A DNA stretch of 62,244 bases, taken from NCBI GenBank assembly GCA_021154885.1, contig JAJKHS010000097.1, positions 1 through 62,244 of the forward strand. Direction: 5' to 3'. The notes below the pieces were generated by a model, which did no database searches, was not told where the DNA came from, and worked only from the letters and a program-made list of their open reading frames with translations. Source of the stretch: Thermoanaerobaculum sp. Lineage in GTDB: Bacteria > Acidobacteriota > Thermoanaerobaculia > Multivoradales > UBA5704. How positions within the stretch are numbered: the first letter of the stretch is position 1; every line of letters begins with the position of its first letter. Below are positions 54,141 to 62,244 of this stretch, one piece after another. Position numbers and translations under genes: made by a program.

Positions 54141-54689
54141 TCAGAAGTGCCAGACGAGGCCGGCGTTGGCGCCGAAGCCGCGAAGCTGCAGGTCAACCCG
54201 ATCGTTGAAGGTGGTGTTGGTGCCGCTCTCTCGCACCGTCGCGTCGACGCTGCGGTAGACGCCTTCCAGCATGATTCCGAAGCCGTGGTCGGTCTTGATG
54301 TCGGCCCCCACCTCGCCGTACCAGCCGGCTTCGTTCTTGATGCTGCCGCGGTTGGTGTCGAGCAGGTAGTAGGCGGCGCCGCCGCCGACGTAGGGCGAGA
54401 AGCGCTCGTCGGGGGCGAACTTGAAGACCAGGCCCGCCTCCAGGGGAGCGGCGTGGATCTTGAAACCGCCGCTCTGGGGGAAGGGGGTGTCCGAGGTCAC
54501 GTCGCCGAAATACGTGGCGCGCAGCTCGATGAAGCGGGCGAAGTCGAACTTGACGCCGCCGCCGTAGCCGCCGGCCACGTCCTTGGGTTTCCAGTAAGAG
54601 CCGAACACCCCGAAGTCCGCCGCCATTGCCGGCCCCGCCAGCAACACCAGCGCCGTCGTCACACACAGGATCGCAAGGATTTTTTTCAT
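54141..54689 (-). CDS. Outer-membrane beta-barrel protein (OmpW/Opa-like)
   Basis: A 182-residue protein with a signal peptide (ILAILCVTTALVLLAGPAMA) and alternating strands rich in Gly and aromatic residues (FGVFGSYWKP, YGGGVKFDFARFIELRATYFGD, PYVGGGAAYYLLD, WYGEVGADIKTDHGFGIMLEGVYR), ending in the outer-membrane sorting residues WHF. Eight strands are expected. A role as a small pore or structural protein is inferred. ATG at 54689 after GGAGG. It is transcribed as a single gene near the paralogue cluster. Confidence 0.8.
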   Translation of the reverse strand: MKKILAILCVTTALVLLAGPAMAADFGVFGSYWKPKDVAGGYGGGVKFDFARFIELRATYFGDVTSDTPFPQSGGFKIHAAPLEAGLVFKFAPDERFSPYVGGGAAYYLLDTNRGSIKNEAGWYGEVGADIKTDHGFGIMLEGVYRSVDATVRESGTNTTFNDRVDLQLRGFGANAGLVWHF

Positions 54690-54859
54690 GGCACTTGCCT
54701 CCGTTCCACTGCGCAACCCAACCCTCGACGGAGTTGCGACCGGTGATTCCGCGGCCGGAGCCAATTCCGGCCGACCGTTGCGGGCACGCCGCGGCGAGCG
54801 AACGCGCCCTCCCGGAGATGCTTAACTGCAAATGGCAGGCCAGCGAGGGGTGGAGAGAG

Positions 54860-56665
54860 TTACTTCCGGCGGTTGGCCTGAAGGATCCGCTTGCGCAGGC
54901 GGAAGGAGGCGGGAGTAACCTCGACGAGCTCGTCGTCCTTGACGAACTCCAGGGCCTGCTCAAGGTTCATCAGCCGCGGCGGGATGAGGCGCACGGCGTC
55001 GTCGGAGCCGGAGGCCCGCATGTTGGTGAGCTTCTTCTCCTTGGTGATGTTGACGTCGAGGTCGTTGATGCGCGCGTGCTCGCCCACGATCATCCCCTCG
55101 TAGACCTCTTCGCCGGGAGAGAGGAAAAGCTCGCCTCGGGGCTGCAGGTTCTCGATGGCGTAAGCCGTGGTGCGGCCGACGCGGTCGGCCACCAGGGCAC
55201 CCGTGGGACGGTGGGCGATCTCCCCGTGCCACGGCTCCCAGCCGCCGAAGAGGTGGTTCATGATCCCCGTGCCCTTGGTGTCGGTGAGGAACTCGGAGCG
55301 GAAGCCGATCAGGCCCCGGGACGGCACCCGGAACTCCATGCGCACCCGGCCGGAGCCGTGGTTGACCATCTTCATCATCCGCCCCTTGCGGGCGCCCATC
55401 TTCTGGGTGACGACGCCGATGAAGTCCTCCGGGCAGTCCACCAGCAACATCTCCATGGGCTCGTGGAGCTGGCCGTCGACGTGGCGGGTGATCACCTCGG
55501 GCTTGCCCACCGACAGCTCGTAGCCTTCGCGGCGCATGCGCTCGATGAGGATGGCGAGCTGCAGCTCGCCGCGGCCGGAGATCTTGAAGGCATCCGGCGT
55601 GTCGCCGGGCTCGATGCGGATGGCGACGTTCATCAGCGACTCTTTCTCCAGCCGCTCCTTGAGCTTGCGCGAGGTGACGTGCCTGCCTTCGCGGCCGGAG
55701 AACGGCGAGTCGTTGATCGAGAAGATCATCGAGATCGTCGGCTCGTCGATCTGAATGGGGGGCAGAGGCCGCGGGTCGTCCCGCTCGGTGAGCGTCTCGC
55801 CGATGCTCACCTCCGCGATCCCGGCCACCGCGACGATGTCACCCGGCCCGGCCTCGGCGATCTCGGTGCGGCGCAGCCCCTCGTAGCCGTAGAGCAGGCT
55901 CGCCTTCACCGGCACCAGCGAGCCGTCGAGCCGGCTCAGAGCGATCTCCTGGCCCTTGCGAATACGGCCGTTGAACACGCGGCCGATGGCGAGGCGCCCC
56001 ACGTAGTCGTCGTAGTCGAGGGTGATGAGCAGGAGCTGGAGGGGCATCGCGGGATCGAAGCGCGGCGCCGGCACCGAGCGCACGATCTCCTCGAACAGCG
56101 GCTGCAGCGTCTCGTCCGGCCCGTCCAGGGTGAGGCGGCACAGCCCGGCGCGGGCGTTGCAGTAGAGCACCGGAAAGTCGAGCTGGTCCTCGGTGGCGTC
56201 GAGGTCGATGAAGAGGTCGAAGACCTCGTTGAGCACCTCGCCCACCCGGGCGTCCGGGCGGTCGATCTTGTTGATCACCACGATCGGCGGCAGCCCCGCC
56301 TCCAGCGCCTTCTTCAGCACGAAGCGGGTCTGGGGGAGCGGCCCCTCGCTGGCGTCGACCAGCAGCATCACGCCGTCCACCATCTTGAGCGTCCGCTCCA
56401 CTTCGCCGCCGAAGTCCGCATGGCCCGGGGTGTCGACGATGTTGATGCGGGTGCCGCGGTAATTGATGGCCGTGTTCTTGGCCATGATGGTGATGCCCTT
56501 CTCGCGCTCGAGGTCGATGGAGTCCATCACTCTCTCGTTCACATGCTCGTTGGCGCGGAAGATGCCGCTATGCCAGAGCATCGCGTCGACCAGGGTGGTC
56601 TTGCCATGGTCCACGTGGGCGATGATGGCGAGGTTGCGCACGTCGTCTCGGGTCTGCAAGGTCAA
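54860..56665 (-). CDS. typA: Ribosome-associated GTPase TypA/BipA
   Basis: A 601-residue translational GTPase. G-domain motifs [18 protein letters not shown] and NKIDRPDA are intact, and the elongation-factor-like domains III and V ([40 protein letters not shown]) with the BipA-specific C-terminal domain follow. It binds ribosomes during stress and assembly of the 50S subunit. Full length and well conserved. It lies alone, 99 bp from the upstream zinc-protein gene end. Confidence 0.95.
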   Translation of the reverse strand: MTLQTRDDVRNLAIIAHVDHGKTTLVDAMLWHSGIFRANEHVNERVMDSIDLEREKGITIMAKNTAINYRGTRINIVDTPGHADFGGEVERTLKMVDGVMLLVDASEGPLPQTRFVLKKALEAGLPPIVVINKIDRPDARVGEVLNEVFDLFIDLDATEDQLDFPVLYCNARAGLCRLTLDGPDETLQPLFEEIVRSVPAPRFDPAMPLQLLLITLDYDDYVGRLAIGRVFNGRIRKGQEIALSRLDGSLVPVKASLLYGYEGLRRTEIAEAGPGDIVAVAGIAEVSIGETLTERDDPRPLPPIQIDEPTISMIFSINDSPFSGREGRHVTSRKLKERLEKESLMNVAIRIEPGDTPDAFKISGRGELQLAILIERMRREGYELSVGKPEVITRHVDGQLHEPMEMLLVDCPEDFIGVVTQKMGARKGRMMKMVNHGSGRVRMEFRVPSRGLIGFRSEFLTDTKGTGIMNHLFGGWEPWHGEIAHRPTGALVADRVGRTTAYAIENLQPRGELFLSPGEEVYEGMIVGEHARINDLDVNITKEKKLTNMRASGSDDAVRLIPPRLMNLEQALEFVKDDELVEVTPASFRLRKRILQANRRK

Positions 56666-56764
56666 AACACTCTCTCCGTTCGGGGATCAGGCGGGGCCAG
56701 GCATGGCCGCGCCTCAAGTGGGCCGGTGAGGATACCACAGACGGGGCCGGGCCCCGGAATCAGA

Positions 56765-57127
56765 TCAGACCTGCGCCAGCGCCCGCATGGCCCGGAGGGC
56801 GCGGCGGATGGTTTCCACCTCGTCGGGCTCGAAGTAGGCGAGCTCGCAGCGGTTGCAGATCCAGGCTGGGACCTGCTCCCAGGCCAGTCGGTAGCCGTCG
56901 CGGTCCACACGGACGGGAGCCGTCCCCCGCTCCACCGTTCCCTGGCAGCGCAGACAGCGCATCGGCAGCGTCTCGGGAACGGGCCGCGAGCGCGCGCCCT
57001 GTCCGAGGGGCAGGGTCGCATCCAGATCGACCGGCGGCGGGACGACGCCCCGCGGACCGGGCCGGGGTGGGGGCAGCGGAGCGGAATCGATCGCGGAAGA
57101 GAACCTGTAGCCGACATTCCTCTGCAT
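56765..57127 (-). CDS. YgiT-type zinc-finger protein
   Basis: A 120-residue protein. The C-terminal part has two CxxC pairs, MRCLRCQGTVERG and WICNRCELAYFEPDEVETIRR, matching the YgiT/MqsA N-terminal zinc finger. MqsA-like antitoxins carry an HTH after it, which is absent; instead an N-terminal 55-residue Pro-rich extension precedes the zinc finger. No MqsR-like toxin is nearby. It may be a stand-alone zinc-finger protein. Start at ATG 57127; a shorter start at the Met of MRCLRC is possible. Confidence 0.65.
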   Translation of the reverse strand: MQRNVGYRFSSAIDSAPLPPPRPGPRGVVPPPVDLDATLPLGQGARSRPVPETLPMRCLRCQGTVERGTAPVRVDRDGYRLAWEQVPAWICNRCELAYFEPDEVETIRRALRAMRALAQV

Positions 57128-57260
57128 GGGGCGCCCCCTGGTTGCTGCGACGTCAACGACGCCGATTTTACCTGCAAATCTCCTGCCCGCCATCCTGTAT
57201 AGGATCGCCAGGATCGCCGGCCTGGAATGACCCGCCCCCTGCGGGCGATTGGAAAGGACT

Positions 57261-58691
57261 ATGAGAGCCGTCCTCATCCTCACGTTCCTGCTCGCCGCGC
57301 CCGTGCTAGCGCAGCCCGCCGCCGAGCCGCCCCGTGGCCAGGTGGTCGACAAGATCGCCTGCGCCGGTGTCCCCGGGGAGACCTACGCGCTCTACCTGCC
57401 GGCCGGCTACACGCCGGAGCGCGCCTGGCCCGTCCTCTTCATCCTGGACCCCCGCTCGCGGGGCGCTCTGGCCGCCGAGCGCTTTCGCCCCGGCGCCGAG
57501 AGGTTCGGTTACGTCCTGGCCAGCTCCAACAGCTCGCTGAGCGATGGCCCGTCGGAGCCGAACGTCAAGAGCATGCGCGCGATGTGGGCGGACACCCACG
57601 CCCGCTTCAAGATCGACGACCGGCGGATCTATGCCGCGGGATTCTCGGGCACCGTGCGCTCCAACGTCCTCCTGGCCCGGGCCGTGCCCGGCACCTTCGC
57701 CGGCATCGTCGGCGCCGGCGCCGGCTGGCCTTTCGACCAGGCGCCGCGCAAGGAGGACGGCTTCGTCTTCTACGGCACCGTCGGAGACAAGGACTTCAAC
57801 TACTACGAGATGATGGACCTCGAGCCGAAGCTCACAGCCGCCGGCGTCACGCACCGGCTGGAGATCTTCGACGGCATCCACCAGTGGCCGCCGGCCGAGA
57901 TCGCCACCCGCGCTCTGGCGTGGATGGACCTCCAGGCCATGAAGGCGGGGACGATCCCCAAGGACGCCGCGCGCATTGAGGCCGCTTGGAGCGAGACGAC
58001 GGGGCGGGCCCGGGGGTACGAAACGGCCGGCGACCGGTTCCAGGCCTGGCGCACCTGGTCGGGGGCCGCCGCCGACTTCGCCGGCCTGCGCGACACGGCC
58101 GAAGCTCAGAAGAGGACGGCCGAGCTGGCGGCCGATCCCGCCCTGCAGCGCGAGGTCAAGGAACGGGCGGAACGGCTCAACCACGACAAGGAGCTCCTGG
58201 CGCAGGCCCCGGGGATCCTCGGCGCCGCCGTCAACCCTTCAGGCGAGCCCCGGACGGTGGCCCAGGTCGTAGCCCTGCTCAAGATCCATGAGCTGCGCAG
58301 GAAGGCCGAGTCGGCCCCCACCGCCGACGAGCGTCTCTCCGCCCAGCGCATCCTCAACACCCTCGGCGTGCAGACCGGCTATTACCTTCCCCAGATGTTC
58401 GGGGAGCGCAAGCAGTACGACCGCGAGGTTTTCATCCTTTCCGTCGCCACCGAGATCGATCCCAAGAGCCCCGCCGTGTTTTACAACCGGGCGGCCGCCT
58501 ACGCGAAGAAGGGCGACCGCAAGCGGGCCCTGGCCGATCTGCGCCAAGCCGCCGGCAACGGCTGGAAGGACCGGGCGGCGATCGACAAGGACGCCGATTT
58601 CGACGGGCTGCGCCAGGACCCGGAATTCAAGCAGCTCGTCCAGTCGCTGGAGGCCGGCGGCACTCCCCAGCAAGGAAGGAAGATTCCGTGA
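57261..58691 (+). CDS. Exported alpha/beta-hydrolase-like protein with TPR tail
   Basis: A 476-residue exported protein. Signal peptide LILTFLLAAPVLA is followed by a dienelactone-hydrolase/esterase-like domain (YALYLPAGYTPERAWPVLFILDPRSRG; IYAAGFSGTVRSNVLL, with G-x-S-x-G as GFSGT; HQWPPAE with the possible catalytic His). Residues 250-470 are helical and end in TPR-like repeats (SPAVFYNRAAAYAKKGDRKRALADLRQ). ATG at 57261 after GGAAAGGA. The stop overlaps the AcvB-like gene (GTGA), so both are translated together in the envelope. Confidence 0.75.
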   Translation: MRAVLILTFLLAAPVLAQPAAEPPRGQVVDKIACAGVPGETYALYLPAGYTPERAWPVLFILDPRSRGALAAERFRPGAERFGYVLASSNSSLSDGPSEPNVKSMRAMWADTHARFKIDDRRIYAAGFSGTVRSNVLLARAVPGTFAGIVGAGAGWPFDQAPRKEDGFVFYGTVGDKDFNYYEMMDLEPKLTAAGVTHRLEIFDGIHQWPPAEIATRALAWMDLQAMKAGTIPKDAARIEAAWSETTGRARGYETAGDRFQAWRTWSGAAADFAGLRDTAEAQKRTAELAADPALQREVKERAERLNHDKELLAQAPGILGAAVNPSGEPRTVAQVVALLKIHELRRKAESAPTADERLSAQRILNTLGVQTGYYLPQMFGERKQYDREVFILSVATEIDPKSPAVFYNRAAAYAKKGDRKRALADLRQAAGNGWKDRAAIDKDADFDGLRQDPEFKQLVQSLEAGGTPQQGRKIP

Positions 58692-60220
58692 AGAAGATGA
58701 CCGCGCACCTCCTCGGCCTCCTGCTCCTGGCGGCCAGCCTGCCGGACCCGGCCCGGGCGCTCAAACCCAAGGCCAGGCCTGCCGCCGCGACGCCGGCGAA
58801 GCCGCCGGCCGCGCCGGCCGCGATCACCCCGGCCAAGCCTCCCGAGAGCCTGTCGTATGGCCGCTTCGGCCAGGTGGCGATCTACCGCTCCTCGCCTCAT
58901 CCAAAGAACGTCGTCCTTTTCTTCTCGGGGGACGGCGGCTGGAACCTGGGCGTGGTGGACATGGCCCGCATATTGTCGGAGATGGACTCCCTCGTGGTCG
59001 GGATCAACGTTCCCCAGTACCTCAAGAAGCTCAACGCCTCCCAGGAGAGCTGCGTCTACCCCGCCTCCGAGCTCGAGCTGCTGAGCAAGTTCGTCCAGAA
59101 GACGCTCGGCTTGCCCACCTACGTCCCGCCGGTGCTCGTGGGCTACTCCTCCGGGGCCACCCTGGCCTACGCCGTGCTCGCGCAGGCGCCGCCCAACACC
59201 TTCCGCGGCGCCCTCAGCCTGGGCTTCTGCCCCGACCTGGACCTCCAGCATCCGCTCTGCGCCGGTCACGGCATCGCCAGCGTGCCCGGGCCAAAGAACA
59301 AGGGGCTGGTCTTTCAGCCGACCGCGACCCTGGAGGCGCCGTGGGTCGCCTTCCAGGGGACCATCGACGAGGTCTGTAACAAGGACGACGTCGTCCACTA
59401 CGTCTCGCAGGTCAAGAACGGCGAGACCGTCCTGCTGCCCGACGTCGGGCACGGCTTCTCCAAGACCTACAAGTGGGAGCCCCAGTTCCGGCAGGCGTAC
59501 CAGCGCATCCTGGAGAAGACGCCGGCGAGGCCCGCCGTCGCTGCCCCCTCAGGGGTGCCCGCGCCGGGAGGCTCCCGGAGCGGTGGCCCCGCCGTCCAGG
59601 ACCTGCCGCTGGTGGAGGTGCCAGCCAAGGGTAGCGCCTCTGGAAGCGAGCTGATGGCCGTCATCCTCTCCGGCGACGGCGGCTGGGCCGGGATCGACCG
59701 CGACGTGGCGGGGGCTCTCTCGGCGAAGGGCATCCCGGTCGTGGGGCTCAACTCGCTCCAGTACTTCTGGACCGCCCGCAATCCCGACGTCATGGCCAAG
59801 GACCTGGAACGCATCCTGCGCCACTACCTGGCGACCTGGAAGCGGCCGCAGGCGCTGCTGATCGGCTACTCCCTGGGCGCCGACGTGCTCCCCTTCGCCG
59901 CCAGCCGCCTGCCCGCCGACCTGCTGGGCAAAGTCAAGCTGATCGCCCTGCTCGGCCCCAGCACCAAGGCGGCCTTCGAGTTCCACGTCAGCGACTGGCT
60001 GGGCGGCGGCTCCTCGGGCCAGCCGGTGCTGCCGGAGGTGAAGAAGCTCGCCGGCCACCCGCCGGTCCTCTGCCTCCACGGCGCGAAGGAGAAGGACAGC
60101 CTCTGTCCGGAGCTGACGGCCGCCCTAGGCAAGTCGGTCGAGCTGCCCGGCGCCCACCACTTCGGCGGCGACTACGAGGAGCTGGCCGCCCTCATTTTGA
60201 AGGAGGCGCAGGGGAAGTGA
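58688..60220 (+). CDS. AcvB/VirJ-family exported hydrolase
   Basis: A 510-residue periplasmic protein. The signal peptide (LLGLLLLAASLPDPARA) is followed by two alpha/beta-hydrolase-like halves, both with SGDGGW and a nucleophile elbow (GYSSGAT and GYSLGADV). The C-terminal half has the full AcvB/VirJ signature (LSGDGGWAGIDRDVAGAL, GLNSLQYFW, HHFGGDYEEL). In Agrobacterium AcvB hydrolyses lysyl-phosphatidylglycerol, so a membrane-lipid or antimicrobial-peptide-resistance role is plausible. The GTG at 58688 overlaps the previous gene; ATG at 58697 is an alternative. Confidence 0.85.
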   Translation: MKKMTAHLLGLLLLAASLPDPARALKPKARPAAATPAKPPAAPAAITPAKPPESLSYGRFGQVAIYRSSPHPKNVVLFFSGDGGWNLGVVDMARILSEMDSLVVGINVPQYLKKLNASQESCVYPASELELLSKFVQKTLGLPTYVPPVLVGYSSGATLAYAVLAQAPPNTFRGALSLGFCPDLDLQHPLCAGHGIASVPGPKNKGLVFQPTATLEAPWVAFQGTIDEVCNKDDVVHYVSQVKNGETVLLPDVGHGFSKTYKWEPQFRQAYQRILEKTPARPAVAAPSGVPAPGGSRSGGPAVQDLPLVEVPAKGSASGSELMAVILSGDGGWAGIDRDVAGALSAKGIPVVGLNSLQYFWTARNPDVMAKDLERILRHYLATWKRPQALLIGYSLGADVLPFAASRLPADLLGKVKLIALLGPSTKAAFEFHVSDWLGGGSSGQPVLPEVKKLAGHPPVLCLHGAKEKDSLCPELTAALGKSVELPGAHHFGGDYEELAALILKEAQGK

Positions 60221-60898
60221 TGGGAGACGGCCGGGTGGGGCTTCTGGCAGCCCCGCTTCGACGAGGCCGCCGTGCCCACCCACGGCCTGCATGGCGGCTC
60301 TGCCGTGCCGTATAAGCCGCTGACCTTATCCACCCTCCCGAGGCGTCTAAGCCTCTGGCTCGGCCAGAGAGGATTCGGTGTATGTGATTGAGCCACAGCA
60401 GCTTACCTCTCTTACACTGCAGAGCCTGGAATGCATATCGTTGCCGGCTATCTCTCCCTGCACCCACGCCCTTGCGATGCTTATCCGAACGCCGAGAGCG
60501 GATCTGCTCCCGCCAACGCCAACCTCATCAACCAGATACGTCTGGGAGCCGGACTGGAACGCGCCTCCCACAGGGTGACCCGAAGTCGCTCCCCCCTCAG
60601 GCATGCTTATCCGAGGCATTGACGAGGTTTAGGAACAGGCGTATGATCTCAATGTTCTGTAGAATGAGGAGGATACACAAGCCGAAGGTAATTCGGACTG
60701 GAACTACGGCGAGTCGCTATGGACGTAAGGGGCAAAAGCGGAGAAGTTTAAAACGCGGTTGGGCGAAGTAACTTCTTCGGTTGTATTCGGCTAGTCCGTG
60801 CTGTTCTAGAGCCATGGCCGTCGAGACAAGGGAACAGCTTGAGCAAAGTAACGGTCGAACTTGGCACGATAGATAGTCGTAGGTAGAAAGGAGAAACG
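60221..60898. other. Gene-free 678-bp stretch before the right cassette array
   Basis: No ORF here has coding character; frames of 60-127 codons are low in family likeness and Arg/Ser-rich. Visible elements are a small hairpin CTCTGGC/GCCAGAG at 60353-60369, which may terminate the acvB-like transcript, and GTTGGGC at 60758-60764 followed by the palindrome CGAAGTAACTTCTTCG. The last fits an attI/attC-type core and may be the left edge of the first cassette. Base composition falls from here to the right end. Confidence 0.5.
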
Positions 60899-61204
60899 AT
60901 GAACAGGAGCATCCTTTTGTGCGGTCTGACAACAGCTCTCGTCGTGGTGTTCTGGATTGCGGGCCCCTCGCCGGCCAAAGCGTGGCCTCCTTATCCAATT
61001 GAACCTTATCCCGTTGACGAATATCCTAGCTGTTGCGTTGATTTCAACCAGTTGCAGGGGCAGAGTTGCCCGACGGGTACGAGAGTCGCCTGTAACTGGG
61101 GGTACTACGGGCCAGGATACTGCGAGTGCTATTACGGTACCACTTGGGAGTGCTACTCATCTCGATCAATTCCCGCTAATCCGGATCAGCCAATATGCGA
61201 TTGA
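60899..61204 (+). CDS. Secreted Cys-rich protein (cassette candidate)
   Basis: A 101-residue exported protein of no recognised family. A signal peptide (LLCGLTTALVVVFWIAGPSPAKA) ends near residue 28. The mature 73 residues contain eight Cys (SCCVDF, GQSCPTGTRVACNW, GYCECYYGTTWECY, PICD), so four disulfides are likely, and many Tyr and Gly. AGAAAGGAG site before the ATG. Lower GC than the chromosome and position between the GTTGGGC at 60758 and the attC site at 61280 fit an integron cassette. Confidence 0.7.
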   Translation: MNRSILLCGLTTALVVVFWIAGPSPAKAWPPYPIEPYPVDEYPSCCVDFNQLQGQSCPTGTRVACNWGYYGPGYCECYYGTTWECYSSRSIPANPDQPICD

Positions 61205-61279
61205 GAGGATTTGGGCCAGGTTATGGTGACAAATCTGCCTGTCGGCACACGCGACCTACGGCCAACTCACATCTCTGGC

Positions 61280-61355
61280 GCCCAACCCAATCGGTCGAGC
61301 GGACGGGGACCGCCCTGTCGTGCGGTCCCGCCGCTCACCTCCTACTCCGTTGGGC
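61280..61355 (+). other. attC site of an integron cassette
   Basis: GCCCAAC (61280-61286) and GTTGGGC (61349-61355) are perfect reverse complements. The inner arms GAGCGGACGGGGACCGC and GCGGTCCCGCCGCTC pair with two extra bases in the left arm, giving extrahelical bases on the bottom strand, one a T. The central CGCCCTGTCG part is the variable loop. 76 bp long. It lies 76 bp after the stop of the Cys-rich gene and 62 bp before the next start. Confidence 0.88.
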
Positions 61356-61416
61356 GCGATTTACAAGGTCGATGATTAGATCGAAATCCATTCTTGACTA
61401 ACGCCAGGGAGAGGCT

Positions 61417-61875
61417 ATGCGCGGAACTCTAGAGATACGAGTCACCTTGGTTGTGATGACCGCTTTAGCCTTCGGCTGCGGAGGGGGATCATCTTCTCCG
61501 ACGGAGCCAGCAGCTCGGCGTGATACGCTCGTCCTACTTAGTGTGGACCCTCCAGAAGGCACGCGCGTGCAACTTGGCGGGGAGGTACAGGTGCTTGCCC
61601 GGTTCCGTTATACATTTGAACAGCCTGCTGGCGGCAAGATTGGTGTAATCGTGCATCCGCTGCCTTTCGGTTTACCGCTCCTTACGAATCCGCTTATCGC
61701 CCAAGCCGACGTCGAAGGGCAGGAAGGTGAGGCGACACTCCGCTTCGCCATCTTGCTAGACGATCCTGACCAGCAGTTGCGCCCTGGGCTCATCGCGGCA
61801 GATTTTGTGTTGTTCCCTCGAGGCCAGAGAGAGTCAACGGCCAGTGTCCTGATTCGCTACGAGGTCGTACCCTAG
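61417..61875 (+). CDS. Lipoprotein of unknown function (cassette candidate)
   Basis: A 152-residue protein. A hydrophobic signal (VTLVVMTALAFGCGGGSSS) with Cys in a lipobox-like AFGC context suggests lipidation. The mature part is predicted beta-rich (DTLVLLSVDPPEGTRVQLGG; VLARFRYTFEQPAGGKIGVIVH; VLIRYEVVP), like an immunoglobulin-like domain. No family match. It begins 62 bp after the attC site at 61280-61355 and ends 65 bp before a decayed attC-like site, so it is one complete cassette. Confidence 0.7.
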   Translation: MRGTLEIRVTLVVMTALAFGCGGGSSSPTEPAARRDTLVLLSVDPPEGTRVQLGGEVQVLARFRYTFEQPAGGKIGVIVHPLPFGLPLLTNPLIAQADVEGQEGEATLRFAILLDDPDQQLRPGLIAADFVLFPRGQRESTASVLIRYEVVP

Positions 61876-61939
61876 GCAGGCCCGAATAGAGGTCCACAAT
61901 TGTCGAAGCAGACTGTCTTTAAGATCGCTTCGGAGAGTC

Positions 61940-62007
61940 GCCCAACCTAGGCTCCTGCACCGGACTGCCGGCTTCGCCGTCAGCCGGTGAGGGCAGAAGC
62001 GTTTCGC
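61940..62007 (+). other. Decayed attC-like site
   Basis: GCCCAAC at 61940-61946 starts a 68-bp imperfect palindrome whose arms CTGCACCGGACTG and CAGCCGGTGAGGGCAG pair with extra bases on each side, as in attC. The right core reads GTTTCGC (62001-62007), which departs from GTTRRRY. It is probably a degraded or alternative attC. A 61-codon frame crosses it on the minus strand and is not treated as a gene. Confidence 0.5.
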
Positions 62008-62158
62008 CGTCGGGGCGGTAGGACTTCAGCATCGAGCCGCCCGGGTGCTCCACCGGGGGTTGCCCGAGAACGGCTCCGTGGAGCTTCCAGTCACCAGCCG
62101 GCACGCCGTGTCGCCCAGCGCTCCGGTCGTGTTAGTCTAGGGCGGCCAGGAGGCCGCC

Positions 62159-62244
62159 ATGCAACACCGCTTGACCATCGATTACGGCGACGACGTCCTC
62201 TTCAGTAGTGGCCTGACGCGCGGAGCCTTCGACGAAGAGGCCCG
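62159..62244 (+). CDS. UPF0175-like antitoxin, 5' part only
   Basis: The frame runs off the window after about 28 codons. The translated start MQHRLTIDYGDDVLFSSGLTR resembles UPF0175 proteins (short strand I-x-x-P/D-x-x-D-V-L-x-S followed by acidic residues and a helix), which are HTH antitoxins. AGGAGG lies 8 bp upstream. It follows the second attC-like site, so it fits a further cassette carrying a toxin-antitoxin gene, common in integrons. Identification rests on a very short piece. Confidence 0.4.
   Translation, partial: MQHRLTIDYGDDVLFSSGLTRGAFDEEA

Noticed and set aside
60388-60771. 127-codon frame in the gene-free stretch before the right array
   Set aside because: Arg/Ser-rich, no RBS, no domain and overlapping frames are equally open.
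61919-62104. 61-codon minus-strand frame crossing the decayed attC-like site
   Set aside because: It has no RBS and its sequence is mainly the palindrome; a cassette gene across attC is not expected.
1-62244. CRISPR array, tRNA, rRNA or intact insertion sequence
   Set aside because: No spacer-repeat pattern with 20-40 bp direct repeats, cloverleaf sequence, rRNA-like stretch or transposase gene was seen; the tandem arrays found have 9-bp or 21-bp periods without spacers.

Overview
The window is high-GC bacterial chromosome, denser in GC in the middle than in the first 3 kb and the last 1.5 kb. Gene content suggests an Acidobacteriota-like organism: a sortilin/VPS10-type BNR protein, a DUF4388 protein, an imuA/imuB mutasome pair, expanded XRE-TPR regulators, FHA-PP2C signalling and many exported proteins of unknown function. 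This assignment is inferred from gene families alone; no rRNA or tRNA gene was seen.

Both ends look like integron cassette DNA. An attC-like site at 1256-1332 follows a phosphotransferase gene. At the right end, a Cys-rich secreted protein, an attC site (61280-61355), a lipoprotein, a second decayed attC-like site (61940-62007) and the start of a UPF0175-like antitoxin gene follow one another as in a cassette array. No integron integrase is present, so the arrays are CALIN-like or their integrase lies outside the window.

From left to right: cassette-like genes and a degraded Rpn-type nuclease remnant (0-3.7 kb); a PpiC foldase lipoprotein; a broken DUF1800 remnant; a 1.4 kaa TIR-STAND-TM-WD40 protein, a candidate defence or signal protein (5.6-9.9 kb); a minus-strand operon for gamma-glutamylated amine/polyamine catabolism (aldehyde dehydrogenase, glutamine-synthetase-like ligase, SDR); a plus-strand cluster with FHA-GAF-PP2C, a MocA-like nucleotidyltransferase, GDPD and GNAT; a HepT/MntA toxin-antitoxin pair; a secreted trypsin-like protease; a hybrid histidine kinase overlapping mtgA; DUF1015; a secreted protein; a GT39-like membrane protein; a double-headed HTH-TPR protein; a DMT transporter with a small hydrolase; a DUF4388/J-like/TPR protein; a VPS10-like protein; and oligoendopeptidase F.

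The region 41.7-45.3 kb holds an XRE protein, a small secreted protein with three Cys-bearing 12-residue repeats and a convergent HTH-TPR regulator. The layout recalls peptide-sensing RRNPP systems, which is a hypothesis only. After it come lhgO-pdxH, imuA-imuB behind a promoter flanked by an inverted repeat, three tandem paralogous exported proteins of unknown function, an outer-membrane beta-barrel protein, typA, a YgiT-type zinc protein, and a pair made of an exported hydrolase and an AcvB/VirJ-like protein.

Several short repeat families (21-bp tandem units, a 29-bp-arm palindrome, 9-bp-period arrays) sit between genes and in three places extend into coding sequence.
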